The notes: generated by a model not told the origin, from the letters alone. Shown: positions 8,194 through 17,278, numbered from the stretch's first letter. The stretch: 64,000 bases of DNA from CAZHCG01 sp046484285 (GCA_046484285.1 JAWOBP010000088.1:29722-93721); one strand, 5' to 3'. A program made the numbers and translations.

Positions 8194-9507
8194 ATGAATG
8201 CAGCAGCTCGCTCGATGATCCTCGCACTGGTCGTCGTCAGCTGGTCGGGATGCGGCCCCCGCCAGCCGGGAGGCGAGGCGACGCCTCCGCAGCCGGTCGT
8301 GGAGCCGTCCGCGGCCTGCCCGAGCCCGCGGCCTTCCGAGAACGTGCGCGTCACCAGCGCGATCGGCGAGTCCAACTCGCCGGTTGTGGTTTGGACCGGC
8401 GAGCTCTTCGACGTCTCATGGTGGGACATGCGCGGGCGCTTTCCCACGGTGCACGTGGCGCGCCTCGACCGCGAGGGCGTCCCCCGCTCCCGCGAGGAGA
8501 AGATGCCCAGCCAGGGCAAGGCCCGCGACCAGAGCCTGGCCGCCGACGCCGACGAGACGCACCTGGTCTATTTCGACGAGAAGCGCGTGATGTCGACCCG
8601 TCTCGGCGCGGCCCGCAGCGAGGCGCAGGCGCTGTCCGACGGGGCGAAAGGAGCGGCGGCCGGGCCGTGGGGCGCGGTGGCCTGGGCCTTGAGGGGCAAC
8701 CTGCTGTTCCGCTGCGACGGGATGGGGCCGCCGCCCAGCCCCGGCCAGGAGAGCGAGCGGAACGTGAGCGTGGTCCACCGCGGAGGGATCGGGGATCCCG
8801 CCCTGGCCTGGAACGGCTCGCACTACGCGGTGGCCTGGTCGAGCTCGGTCGAGGGCGGACGCGAGATCCTGATGCAGCGAGTCCGACACGACGGCAGCCT
8901 GCTGGGCCCCCGGGTCGAGGTCTCCGCCGCGGGCGGGTCCAACCGGGAGCCGGTCGTGATCTGGGGCGACGGCGAGTGGGCGCTGGCCTGGACCAACGCG
9001 GCGCCGGTGGCCGGCAGCGAGCAGGCCGGCTATCGCATCTTCTTCGCCGCCGTGCCGGAGCGGGCCAGGGCGCCCCGCACGACCCGCAAGCTGGACTTTC
9101 GCGGCGCCGCCGACAGGGTCGCGTTGGCCTCCACCGGCCGCGAGTACGCCGTGGTCTGGGTGGGGAACAGGGAGCCGATGGGATCGGCGATCTACTTTCG
9201 TCGCTTCGGCCGGGACGGAAAACCGATCGGCGAGGAGGTCGAGGTCAGCGACGGCGAGCCGCTGACCTGCGGGCGTCCGGACCTGGCCTGGGCCGGGGAC
9301 GGTTTCGGCGTGGTCTGGCACGACGACCGCGAGCCGGCCGGCTCCGAGGTGTTCTTCTCCTTCGTCTCCTGCGGCGCGGGTGGAGAGGAGACCGCCGGCG
9401 ACGGCGGGCCGGCGGCGGACGCCGGGGGCGGGGAGGCCGACACCGGGGCCGGGGACGCGGGGGCAGAGCAGCCCGAAAAGGCGCCCGGGATCAAGAAGGT
9501 CTTTTGA
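8194..9507 (+). CDS. Secreted lipoprotein with propeller-like repeats
   Basis: 437 residues. ATG 8194 has GGAGG 7 bp upstream; the signal peptide runs to SGCGP, a weak lipobox (Trp at -3). The mature part carries at least five repeats of 45-60 residues with the core 'x-W-x-G-x-x-Y-x-V-x-W' (PVVVWTGELFDVSWWD, PALAWNGSHYAVAWSS, PVVIWGDGEWALAWTN, ALASTGREYAVVWVG, DLAWAGDGFGVVWHDD), as expected for a beta-propeller. The C-terminus is Gly/Ala/Asp-rich. It is probably on the cell surface or in the periplasm; the ligand is unknown. It is divergent from the FHA operon. Confidence 0.75.
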   Translation: MNAAARSMILALVVVSWSGCGPRQPGGEATPPQPVVEPSAACPSPRPSENVRVTSAIGESNSPVVVWTGELFDVSWWDMRGRFPTVHVARLDREGVPRSREEKMPSQGKARDQSLAADADETHLVYFDEKRVMSTRLGAARSEAQALSDGAKGAAAGPWGAVAWALRGNLLFRCDGMGPPPSPGQESERNVSVVHRGGIGDPALAWNGSHYAVAWSSSVEGGREILMQRVRHDGSLLGPRVEVSAAGGSNREPVVIWGDGEWALAWTNAAPVAGSEQAGYRIFFAAVPERARAPRTTRKLDFRGAADRVALASTGREYAVVWVGNREPMGSAIYFRRFGRDGKPIGEEVEVSDGEPLTCGRPDLAWAGDGFGVVWHDDREPAGSEVFFSFVSCGAGGEETAGDGGPAADAGGGEADTGAGDAGAEQPEKAPGIKKVF

Positions 9508-9620
9508 GTCGGAGCAGCCGGGCTGTCGGGAAACGCGAGGAGGCGCGATGACGCTCGGGGAACGTCGTCCTCGGGGGCGGTACGCAGCAGGCGACGAGCC
9601 GCCAGGAAGGAAGCTGGCAG

Positions 9621-11408
9621 ATGCCACTGCGCAAAAAGTTGCTGCTCGCGATGTTGATTCCGGCTCTTCTGCTCGGAATGGTGGGCGGTATCGGCATCTA
9701 CTCGCTGCGTCACCTGGAGCAAGCGGCCGGGCGCATTTTGGCCGACAACTACCATAGCATCCAGGAAACACGTCGCATGGAGCGCGCCTTGCGCTATCTC
9801 GACGCGCGCGATGAGGGGGACGAGGCCACTGCCCTGCGGGCAACGAGCCCAAACGAGCTCGCGACCAGCTTCGAGCAGGCCCTCCAACGCTGTGAATCCA
9901 ACATCACCGAGAGTGGTGAGATCGTCGTGCTCGGTCGCATCCGTTCCAAGTGGAACAGCCTTCGCCCAGACCTCGTCCGCCAAAATGGCCTGCCTGTCGG
10001 GGGACAACGAGCCCATCGACGCGCCGTGGAGGATCTCTACGAAGAACTCGAAGAGCTGATCTCCTTGAACGAGCAGGCGATGATCGAGTACGAGCGAGAG
10101 ACCCGCCGCGTGGCGCGCGTGATGCTCGGAGCGGTCGCCGGAACCGCACTGGCGGCGATGATCGCGCTCACGTTCTTTGCGTTGTTCTCGGCCGGCCGCA
10201 TTGCGCGTCCGGTGACCGAGGTCGCCGATCGCCTGCACGTGGCCCTCAATCCAAAGGACGGCTGGAAGAAGGCGAACGGAAGGACCAACCTCGATGAGAT
10301 CGGACGGCTGCGCCAGGAACTCGATGCGTTGCTCGAACGGCTGGCGCGGTACGAGGATGAGCAGAACCGCAAGCTTTCTCACCTGCAGGGACGTCTCGCT
10401 TTCGTGATGAACGAGGTGCTCGAGGGCCTGGTGTTGCTCGATGACCAGCACCGGGTCATGGCCATGAACCGGGTCTCGCGGATGCTCCTCGGCCCGGGGA
10501 GCAAGAAGGGAGTGCAGCTCGATACCCTGGATCTGCGCGATGATGTCCGGCGGGTGCTCACGCCGCTGTTGGCGGGCGAGTATCAGGCCGAACGCGACTT
10601 GGGTGAGCTGGGATACGAAGTCGATGGCGAAGAGCGCATCTATCGTCCTCGGGTGCTCACGGTGACCGCCGGCGACGGTTCGGTCGAAGGCTACCTGTTG
10701 CTCTTCTGGGACGTGACCGAGCAACGACGATTCGAGGAGTCGCGGCGCCGGTTCATCTCGATGCTTTCACACCAGCTCAAGACTCCAATGACTTCGTTGT
10801 CGATGTCGGTCAACCTCCTGCGGGAGAAGCTGAAAGATGTGGCCCCAGGACAAGCCGAGCTCCTCTCCATCGCCACGGAGGACTGCAACAGTCTCTCCGC
10901 GCTGGTGTCCGACCTCATCGAGGCCGCGAGAGAAGTCACGCCGGACCTGGCGCTCGAGACGCGGCGTGTGGACATTGTCCGCCTTCTCCGCTCGGCGCTC
11001 AGGCCGCTGGTTCCGCAGGCCGAAGAAAAGGGAATCGAGTTGGTCCTCCCGGTCGAAGAGCGAACGCTCCTCGCCAACGTCGATCCGGTCAAGTTTCCCT
11101 GGGTCGTGACCAATATTGCTGGGAATGCGCTGCGCTACACCGATCGAGGTGGTCGCATCGAGGTGGCGGTGATGGGGGTCGATGATCGCATCGAGGTGAC
11201 GGTTCGGGACACTGGCGCCGGTATTCCGCCCGAGGACATCGACCAGATTTTTCGACCCTACGTCTCCCTGGATGAGGAGCCCCGGCCCGGAACCCACGGG
11301 CTCGGCCTGGCGATTGCAAGGGAGATCATGGAGGCCCACGGCGGCAGCATTGATGCCGACAGTGAGCCGGGAGTCGGGAGCCGATTCCAAATCAGGCTGC
11401 CGGCGTGA
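9621..11408 (+). CDS. KinB-like sensor histidine kinase
   Basis: 595-residue membrane sensor kinase. TM1 lies at 7-27 (LLLAMLIPALLLGMVGGIGI), a periplasmic helical sensor at 28-170, and TM2 near 173-195. Then come HAMP, a PAS-like region (about 260-370), HisKA with FISMLSHQLKTP (phospho-acceptor His near 384), and HATPase_c with N-box ITNIAGNALRY-type NIAGNALRYTD, DTGAGIPP and GTHGLGLAIA. AAGGAAG precedes the ATG. It sits 14 bp upstream of an AlgB-like sigma54 response regulator and almost certainly phosphorylates it. The layout matches Pseudomonas KinB-AlgB; the signal is unknown. The next genes encode K+ uptake. Confidence 0.93.
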   Translation: MPLRKKLLLAMLIPALLLGMVGGIGIYSLRHLEQAAGRILADNYHSIQETRRMERALRYLDARDEGDEATALRATSPNELATSFEQALQRCESNITESGEIVVLGRIRSKWNSLRPDLVRQNGLPVGGQRAHRRAVEDLYEELEELISLNEQAMIEYERETRRVARVMLGAVAGTALAAMIALTFFALFSAGRIARPVTEVADRLHVALNPKDGWKKANGRTNLDEIGRLRQELDALLERLARYEDEQNRKLSHLQGRLAFVMNEVLEGLVLLDDQHRVMAMNRVSRMLLGPGSKKGVQLDTLDLRDDVRRVLTPLLAGEYQAERDLGELGYEVDGEERIYRPRVLTVTAGDGSVEGYLLLFWDVTEQRRFEESRRRFISMLSHQLKTPMTSLSMSVNLLREKLKDVAPGQAELLSIATEDCNSLSALVSDLIEAAREVTPDLALETRRVDIVRLLRSALRPLVPQAEEKGIELVLPVEERTLLANVDPVKFPWVVTNIAGNALRYTDRGGRIEVAVMGVDDRIEVTVRDTGAGIPPEDIDQIFRPYVSLDEEPRPGTHGLGLAIAREIMEAHGGSIDADSEPGVGSRFQIRLPA

Positions 11409-11422
11409 AGGGAGGATGAACG

Positions 11423-12757
11423 ATGCGCAAGATCCTCGTAGTCGATGACGATCCACACATCGTGCGGACGCTCGAGATCATGCTCAGCGACGATGAGTAC
11501 GAGGTGGTAACCTCATCGAGCGGCGAAGAGGCGCTCGAGAAGCTCGCGCAGCATGCTGTCGACGTCGCGCTGGTCGACCTGCAGCTGCCGGGCATCAGCG
11601 GAACCGATGTTCTGCGTCACCTGCGGGATAGTCGTCGTGATGTCGAGACGGTGATCATCACGGCGCACGGTTCGATCGAGACAGCGGTCGAGGCGATGAA
11701 GGAGGGAGCCTTCGACTACGTCACCAAGCCCTTCTCACCGGATCAGGTCCGGCATCGACTGCGGCAGATCGAGCGCGTTCGCCAGTTGCAGACCGAGGTA
11801 ATGGGCCTCAAGCGCCGGGTGGGAGATCTGCCCTTCAAGTCCGACTTTGCAACTCAGAATCCAGCGACTCTGCACCTGCTCGAAGTAGCGCGCGACGTGG
11901 CGACCTCGGACGCAACGGTTCTCATCACCGGCGAGAGCGGCACGGGCAAGACGCTGCTCGCCAGGCTCATCCACGCCGCCAGCGCCTGCCGCCAGGGGCC
12001 GTTCGTCACCGTGGACTGCACTTCCTTCCAGGAATTTCTGCTCGAGTCCGAGCTCTTCGGGCACAAGCGGGGCGCCTTTACCGGCGCCGTAGCGGACAAG
12101 ACGGGCAAGATCGAAACAGCACAGGGCGGCACCCTGTTTCTGGACGAGGTTGGCGAGGTGCCGCCCCACCTTCAAGGGAAGCTGCTGCGCCTGGTGGAGG
12201 ACCGGACCTACGAGCGTGTCGGCGACCCGACTCCACGCTCCGTGGACGCGCGCATCGTGGCGGCCACCAACCGGGACCTCGAGGCGATGGTGCGTGAAAA
12301 GGCCTTTCGCGAGGACCTCTTCTACCGGCTGAGTGTGGTGGATCTGGCGATTCCGCCGCTGCGCAACCGCCCCGAGGACATCTTGTTGCTCGCCCGCGAC
12401 TTCACCGCCGCGCTGAGCCGATCGCACGGCCGTCGGGTCACGGACTGGGACGAAGAGGTCGAGCGAAATCTGATTCGCTACAGCTGGCCGGGGAACGTGC
12501 GCGAGCTGGTGCACACAATCGAGCGCGCGGTCCTGCTCTGTCCGGGGCGGATCCTCCGCATGGAGCATCTTCCAGCGAGGCTGGTAGAGGCGCAGGCGAC
12601 CAAAGGACAGGACGACGAGCTGTTGTCACTGGCGGAGATCGAGGAGCGACAGATCCGTAGAGCGCTGGCGCTGGATTTGCCCCTGGAAGAGAAGGCCAGA
12701 CGGCTGGGAATCGACCCCTCCACGCTCTGGCGTAAACGGAAAAAGTACAGCATATGA
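11423..12757 (+). CDS. AlgB/NtrC-family sigma54-dependent response regulator
   Basis: 444 residues in three parts. The receiver (1-120) has phospho-acceptor D52 in LVDLQLPG and a conserved Lys in VTKPF. The AAA+ sigma54-interaction domain has Walker A GESGTGKT, the sigma54-contact loop GAFTGA, Walker B GGTLFLDEVGE and the arginine-containing REDLFYRL. A Fis-type helix-turn-helix ends in LGIDPSTLWRKRKKYSI, very like AlgB. It activates sigma54 promoters when phosphorylated by its kinase. A strong sigma54 promoter with an upstream inverted repeat lies just downstream (12777-12974), making the four-Cys/Trk operon its likely target. Confidence 0.95.
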   Translation: MRKILVVDDDPHIVRTLEIMLSDDEYEVVTSSSGEEALEKLAQHAVDVALVDLQLPGISGTDVLRHLRDSRRDVETVIITAHGSIETAVEAMKEGAFDYVTKPFSPDQVRHRLRQIERVRQLQTEVMGLKRRVGDLPFKSDFATQNPATLHLLEVARDVATSDATVLITGESGTGKTLLARLIHAASACRQGPFVTVDCTSFQEFLLESELFGHKRGAFTGAVADKTGKIETAQGGTLFLDEVGEVPPHLQGKLLRLVEDRTYERVGDPTPRSVDARIVAATNRDLEAMVREKAFREDLFYRLSVVDLAIPPLRNRPEDILLLARDFTAALSRSHGRRVTDWDEEVERNLIRYSWPGNVRELVHTIERAVLLCPGRILRMEHLPARLVEAQATKGQDDELLSLAEIEERQIRRALALDLPLEEKARRLGIDPSTLWRKRKKYSI

Positions 12758-12776
12758 ATGACTTGGGTTTTTTGTG

Positions 12777-12801
12777 TTGCAATCTGCAAGACGGTTTGCA
12801 G
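12777..12801. promoter_or_regulatory. Candidate enhancer (inverted repeats) for the sigma54 activator
   Basis: CTGCAA-GACGGT-TTGCAG (12784-12801) has perfect 6-bp arms. It overlaps a second dyad, TTGCA-ATC-TGCAA (12777-12789), giving three half-sites. It lies about 155-180 bp upstream of the -24 element at 12959, a typical distance for a DNA-looping enhancer, and directly follows the activator gene. Binding by that activator is inferred. Confidence 0.5.
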
Positions 12802-12956
12802 CTCGCACGATTCGGGACCGATGTTCCGCTGGTCCGCTCGTCGTGTGTCCTCCACAAAAAAGGATTCACATAACCCTCGTTCAAGGTGCAAGGTGACGGG
12901 CTTCGCGAGCTTCACGCTCGGCGGCGCAATACGCTTTGAATACAACACAAAACCGT

Positions 12957-12974
12957 TTGGCTCGATTCGTGCTT
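12957..12974 (+). promoter_or_regulatory. Sigma54 (-24/-12) promoter
   Basis: TTGGCTCG-ATTC-GTGCT matches the consensus YTGGCACG-N4-TTGCW at 11 of 13 fixed positions, with exactly 10 bp between GG (12959-12960) and GC (12971-12972). Transcription would start near 12984, 27 bp before ATG 13011. This supports that start for the four-Cys gene and excludes the longer frame from 12936. Confidence 0.75.
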
Positions 12975-13010
12975 TTGGTCCTTCCCGGACGATTTCGTCA
13001 GGGAGCGAGC

Positions 13011-13505
13011 ATGGAGATCTGGACCCGACAGCGAGATCAGCCGGACTGGACTCCCCAGCCCGACGTGCCCCGCGGGTTGGCCGTTCTGCTGGATGCGCCC
13101 GACGTGCAGGTGCTGTTGCTCTGCGAGGCACCCGACGTCGAGCGCGAACTTCTCGTCGCGGCCTTGAGGTTGGTGCAAGCGCTGGGCGGGGATGGCGGCG
13201 CCGTGGTCGTGGCGAGCCCGCATCCGTCCGCCGAGCTGATCGAAACCCTCGCGCCGTACGACGTGGACCAGGTCTGGGTGGTCGAGCGGCGCGGCGCGAG
13301 ACGAACCGCTATCCCCAAGAACGCCTCGGAGCTCGGCCGTAATGTCTGCCCCCATCTCCGCACCGAGACCAGGGACGGGACCACGCTGTCGGTCTGCGGG
13401 CGCCGCCGCGATCGCCTGGTGCTCGGGAGACGTAACCGCGAACGGTGGTGCCTGACGAACAATGCTGGTTGCCCGCATCGGGGACCGGGGCGCGGCGATG
13501 CGTGA
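13011..13505 (+). CDS. Conserved-looking four-cysteine protein of the Trk operon
   Basis: 164-residue soluble protein with no family I can name. Residues 25-95 look like an alpha/beta domain (GLAVLLDAPDVQVLLLCEA, GGAVVVASPHPSAELIETL). The C-terminal 50 residues hold four Cys spaced C-x15-C-x17-C-x6-C (VCPHLRTE, SVCGRR, RWCLTNNAGCPHRG), a pattern suggesting Zn2+ or Fe-S binding; similar 'CPHL...WCLT...CP' tails occur in otherwise unrelated bacterial proteins as far as I recall. ATG 13011 has GGGAG 5 bp upstream and follows the sigma54 promoter. It overlaps trkH by 8 bp, so it is first in a three-gene operon and may sense or gate K+ transport (inference). Confidence 0.7.
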   Translation: MEIWTRQRDQPDWTPQPDVPRGLAVLLDAPDVQVLLLCEAPDVERELLVAALRLVQALGGDGGAVVVASPHPSAELIETLAPYDVDQVWVVERRGARRTAIPKNASELGRNVCPHLRTETRDGTTLSVCGRRRDRLVLGRRNRERWCLTNNAGCPHRGPGRGDA

Positions 13506-14868
13506 CCGGCTCGCCAGAGTTCGGGACGCCATGGCGTCGCGGTCTCCCGAGGGGCTTCTGGTAGCGAGCTTCGGCGGGCTGATCGGGCTGGGAACGCTGC
13601 TGCTCAATCTCCCCTGTTCGCACCGGGGTAGCGTGGGTTTTCTGGACGCGCTGTTCACCGCGACCTCGGCGGTCTGTGTCACCGGTCTCATCGTGGTCGA
13701 CACCGGCACCGACTACACCGTTTTCGGTCAGATCGTCATCCTGCTGCTCATCCAGGCCGGCGGCATCGGCGTCATGTCATTCGCCGGGCTGGCCTTCTAT
13801 CTGCTCGGCCGCCGCCTCTCTTTGCGTGCACAGGCCGCACTGTCGGGCTCGATGCTGCAGCGGGAAGTGGCCAGCGAGTTCCGCGGGATTTTCGAGCGCA
13901 TCCTCCGGTTCGTCTTGATCGCAGAATTTGCCGGGGCGCTGCTGCTCTTTGCGGGGATGGCGTCCTCCAAGGGGGTGGGACACGCGGCGTACTCGGCCGT
14001 CTTCCACGCGATCTCGGCCTTCTGCAACGCCGGGTTTTCACTTTATTCGGACAGCTTCACGGCGCTACGCGGAAACCCGCTAGTCGTCATCACGGTGATG
14101 TTGCTCATCGTTCTGGGGGGCATCGGGCACCCGGTGATGGTCGACATCTGGCAGCGGCTTCTGCCGAGCAAGAAGGACGAAAAGCATCCGAACAGAAAGA
14201 TCACCTTGAGCTCCAAGGTCGCGTTGTGGACGAGCGGGCTGCTGATCCTGGCCGGGTTTGCAGCGCTGGTCGTCTCTGGGCTCACGCCCGCGGAAAGTTC
14301 CTGGTCGGAGCGGGTGTTCGGCGCGCTGTTCCAATCGGTGACAGCGAGGACGGCAGGGTTCAACACCGTGGACATCGGCCGCCTGCCGTTGGCCGCGGTG
14401 TTCTTGCTCGTGATGTTGATGTTCATCGGCGGATCGCCGGGGTCCTGTGCCGGCGGCATCAAGACGACGACCTTTGCCGTGTGGCTCGCCAAGCTCCGCG
14501 GTCGGCTTGCCGGAGACAAGTCCCCCCGCCTGTTCGATCGCCATATCCCCGGGGAGATCACGAGGCGTGTGTCGATGATCATGGGCCTGGCGGTGATCTG
14601 GAACATGGTCGGCGTCCTGTTGCTGCTCGCGACCGAGGGCGGCAGCGCAGGGGTAGGCATGCACGATGTCGTGTTCGAGCAGGTCTCGGCCTTCGGCACC
14701 GTGGGGCTCTCCACGGGGCTGACCCCGAAGCTGAGCGTCATCGGCCAGCTCTGGATCATCGCGACCATGTTCGTGGGGCGTCTCGGACCGCTGACCCTCG
14801 CCTTGTGGATGTTCACCCGCAAGGCGCCAGGCGTTAGATACCCCGAAGGAAGGATAATGATCGGATGA
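13498..14868 (+). CDS. trkH: TrkH/KtrB-family potassium uptake channel subunit
   Basis: 456 residues; an integral membrane protein with four MPM-like repeats. The pore loops carry the conserved Gly: AVCVTGL, AFCNAGF, TARTAGFN and AFGTVGLSTG. GGSPGSCAGGIKTTT is typical of TrkH/KtrB. I chose ATG 13498 because it overlaps the preceding stop (ATGCGTGA) and gives the usual N-terminus; an in-frame ATG at 13462 would add 12 residues. It imports K+ (or Na+/K+) with the TrkA protein encoded next, which it overlaps by 4 bp. Confidence 0.95.
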   Translation: MRDRLARVRDAMASRSPEGLLVASFGGLIGLGTLLLNLPCSHRGSVGFLDALFTATSAVCVTGLIVVDTGTDYTVFGQIVILLLIQAGGIGVMSFAGLAFYLLGRRLSLRAQAALSGSMLQREVASEFRGIFERILRFVLIAEFAGALLLFAGMASSKGVGHAAYSAVFHAISAFCNAGFSLYSDSFTALRGNPLVVITVMLLIVLGGIGHPVMVDIWQRLLPSKKDEKHPNRKITLSSKVALWTSGLLILAGFAALVVSGLTPAESSWSERVFGALFQSVTARTAGFNTVDIGRLPLAAVFLLVMLMFIGGSPGSCAGGIKTTTFAVWLAKLRGRLAGDKSPRLFDRHIPGEITRRVSMIMGLAVIWNMVGVLLLLATEGGSAGVGMHDVVFEQVSAFGTVGLSTGLTPKLSVIGQLWIIATMFVGRLGPLTLALWMFTRKAPGVRYPEGRIMIG

Positions 14869-15578
14869 AACGCAACGGAAGACAGGTATGCGTGGTGGGG
14901 CTCGGGCACTTCGGCGCTGGCATCGCCCGGTCGCTCGCGAAGCACTGCGAGGTATTGGCGATCGACAGCGACATCGATCGGGTCAACACCATCACCGGGG
15001 ATGTCCAGCGGGCACTTTCTCTCGACGCGCGTGACTACGTCGCGCTCGCTTCGGTCGTCTCATCCGACTTCGACGAGGCCGTGGTGAGCATCGGCGAGAG
15101 CCTGGAGGCGAGCATCCTGTGTACCCTCCATCTCAAGCGCATCGGCGTGCCCGCGATTCGGGCCAAGGCAAACAGCGAGGACCATGCCGATATCCTCAAA
15201 TCGGTCGGGGCGACCCACATCGTGTTTCCGGAGCGCGAGACCGCCGAACGGCTTGCCTTGCAGATGCTCAATCCCAACCTGCTCGACTTCATCCCGCTGG
15301 CCGAGGACTACCGGGTGATGGATTTCGCCGCGCCTTGTGCCTTTTACGGCCGATCTTTGATCGACCTGCAGATTCGCAGCCGATTCGGCCTTTTCGTGAT
15401 CGCCATCAAGAAGAACGAGGGCGAGACATTCGTGTTCCTGCCCGGGCCGGAGCAGATTATCGAGCCGGACGACGTGCTGGTACTGATCGGCAAGGAGTCC
15501 GACATCTTGAAGATGCGCGAGGCTCCCGGGGAAATCGAGAAGGTGGTAGCCGGGCATTCTCGGCTCGAGAAGGAATGA
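14865..15578 (+). CDS. trkA: TrkA/KtrA-family RCK regulatory subunit
   Basis: 237-residue cytoplasmic regulator of the K+ channel. The N-terminal Rossmann fold has GLGHFGAGIARSL (GxGxxG) and the acidic ribose-binding IDSD, expected to bind NAD(H) or ATP/ADP. The C-terminal TrkA-C domain (about 140-225) includes SLIDLQIRSRFGLFVIAIKK and EPDDVLVLIGKESD. A single TrkA-N/TrkA-C pair is the KtrA layout, half the size of E. coli TrkA. It overlaps trkH by ATGA and ends the operon, converging on hcp 29 bp further on. Confidence 0.95.
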   Translation: MKRNGRQVCVVGLGHFGAGIARSLAKHCEVLAIDSDIDRVNTITGDVQRALSLDARDYVALASVVSSDFDEAVVSIGESLEASILCTLHLKRIGVPAIRAKANSEDHADILKSVGATHIVFPERETAERLALQMLNPNLLDFIPLAEDYRVMDFAAPCAFYGRSLIDLQIRSRFGLFVIAIKKNEGETFVFLPGPEQIIEPDDVLVLIGKESDILKMREAPGEIEKVVAGHSRLEKE

Positions 15579-15607
15579 AACCGCCCCAGCGCCCGTGCAT
15601 CGAATTC

Positions 15608-17242
15608 TCAGCTCCCCGCCATCATGGCCGCGATGTCGCCTTGTACGTCTCCAGTGGGCTTGATGTCGAAGTTGTCGACCAGGACCTTGGCGACGTTCGG
15701 CGAGAGGAATGCAGGGAGGGTCGGGCCGAGGCGGATGCCCTTCACACCCAGGTGCAACAGGGCCAGCAGCACGGTCACGGCCTTCTGCTCGTACCAGGCG
15801 ATGTCGAATGAGATGGGCAGCTCGTTGATATCGGCCAGCCCGAAGACCTCCTTGAGCGCGAGCGCCACCACGGCGAGGGAATACGAGTCGTTGCACTGCC
15901 CGGCGTCGAGCACGCGGGGGATCCCTCCGATCTCGCCGAGGTCGAGCTTGTTGTAGCGGTACTTGGCGCAGCCGGCGGTCAGGATGACCGTGTCCTCGGG
16001 CAGGTTCTCGGCCACCTCGGTGAAGTAGGAGCGCCCCTTCTGGCGGCCGTCGCAGCCGGCCATGACGACGAAGCGCTTGAGCGCGCCGCTCTCGACCGCG
16101 TCGACGATCCTGTCGGCCAGGGCGAGGATCTGGCTATGGGCGAAGCCGCCGGTGATTTCTCCCGACTCGAGCGCCGTGGGCGGCTTGCAGCCGCGCGCCT
16201 TTTCGATGATCGCCGAGAAGTCTTTCTGGCCGCCGTTTTTGCGATCCGGAATATGCGTCACCCCGGGATGGGCGACCCGGCCCGTGGTGAAGATTCGATC
16301 CTGGTAAGCGTCTCTCACCGGCACGATGCAGTTCGTGGTGAGCAGGATGGGGCCGTTGAAGGAATCGAACTCTCTTTGCTGCTGCCACCAGGCGTTGCCG
16401 TAGTTGCCCACCAGGTGGTCGTGCTTCTTGAACGCCGGGTAGTAGTGCGCCGGCAGCATCTCGCCGTGGGTGTAGATGTCGACGCCGGCATCCTTGCTCT
16501 GCTCGAGCAGCTCTTCCAGATCCTTGAGATCGTGTCCCGAGATCAGGATACCGGGACGATCGCGAACGCCGATGTTCACCTTGGTCAGCTCGGGTTGCCC
16601 GTAGGCCGAGGTGTTCGCCTTGTCGAGCAAGGCCATCACGGTCACCGCGGTCTCACCCGCCTTCATGACCATTTTCACCATCTCGTCCTGCGAGAGATCC
16701 TCGGTGGTGGAGGACAGTGCGTCGAAGATGAAGCTGTAGATGGCGGGATCCTCGTGTCCCAGCACGGCCGCGTGATCGGCATAGGCTGCGATGCCCTTCG
16801 AGCCGTAGATCAGCAGCTCACGGAGGGAGCGGACATCCTCATTCTCCGTGGCCAGCACGCCCACTGCGGTCGCCTTGTCCGCAAACGCGTCCGGAGCTCC
16901 GGTCCAGGTGGCCGCGTCGTGTCGGATCTCTGCACCGTTGTGTAGCGCCTTGGCCTGGTCCCGCACCGCCAGCGCCTGCTCGACGACCTTGGAAACATGC
17001 TCGGCGTCGAAATCGACGTTGGTCACCGTCGTGAAGAGCGCCTCGACCACGAAGCGTCCGATGGAGGTCGGGATCTCCACACCGCCCCTTTGCGCCTCGC
17101 GCGCATGGAGGGCAGTTCCCTCGAGCGTATGAATCAGGAGGTCCTGCATGGCGGCGGTCGGCTCTTTCTTGCCGCACACGCCGCGCTTGGTGCAGCCGCT
17201 GTTCTTGAGCGTCTCTTGACATTGAAAACAGAACATGGACAT
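15608..17242 (-). CDS. hcp: Hybrid-cluster protein (hydroxylamine reductase / NO reductase), class I
   Basis: 544 residues. The N-terminal cluster motif MFCFQCQE...GCTKRGVCGK is spaced C-x2-C-x7-C-x5-C, the class I [4Fe-4S] form typical of anaerobes rather than the E. coli class II form. Hybrid-cluster ligands are seen in HGEMLPAHYYP, TTNCIVP, LTAGCAKYRYN and DAGQCNDSYS. It reduces hydroxylamine in vitro and is thought to detoxify NO in vivo. ATG 17242 is preceded by AAGGAGAG; the frame extends further upstream but without a ribosome binding site. It is transcribed away from a TetR gene, behind a truncated nitrite reductase tail. Confidence 0.97.
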   Translation of the reverse strand: MSMFCFQCQETLKNSGCTKRGVCGKKEPTAAMQDLLIHTLEGTALHAREAQRGGVEIPTSIGRFVVEALFTTVTNVDFDAEHVSKVVEQALAVRDQAKALHNGAEIRHDAATWTGAPDAFADKATAVGVLATENEDVRSLRELLIYGSKGIAAYADHAAVLGHEDPAIYSFIFDALSSTTEDLSQDEMVKMVMKAGETAVTVMALLDKANTSAYGQPELTKVNIGVRDRPGILISGHDLKDLEELLEQSKDAGVDIYTHGEMLPAHYYPAFKKHDHLVGNYGNAWWQQQREFDSFNGPILLTTNCIVPVRDAYQDRIFTTGRVAHPGVTHIPDRKNGGQKDFSAIIEKARGCKPPTALESGEITGGFAHSQILALADRIVDAVESGALKRFVVMAGCDGRQKGRSYFTEVAENLPEDTVILTAGCAKYRYNKLDLGEIGGIPRVLDAGQCNDSYSLAVVALALKEVFGLADINELPISFDIAWYEQKAVTVLLALLHLGVKGIRLGPTLPAFLSPNVAKVLVDNFDIKPTGDVQGDIAAMMAGS

Positions 17243-17259
17243 GGCCTTTCTCTCCTTTC

Positions 17260-17278
17260 CGAGGCGCGGGGCGCCTCG
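17260..17278 (-). other. Hairpin just upstream of hcp
   Basis: CGAGGCGC-GGG-GCGCCTCG forms a perfect 8-bp stem with a 3-nt loop. It lies between the stop of the nitrite-reductase relic and the hcp ribosome binding site. On the minus strand it has no U-tract, so it looks more like an intercistronic stabiliser or attenuator than a terminator. Confidence 0.4.

Noticed and set aside
7131..9551. 806-codon plus-strand open frame across the FHA operon and the propeller lipoprotein
   Set aside because: It spans genes in both directions and has the composition of a shadow frame; the real genes show signal peptides, ribosome sites and overlaps.
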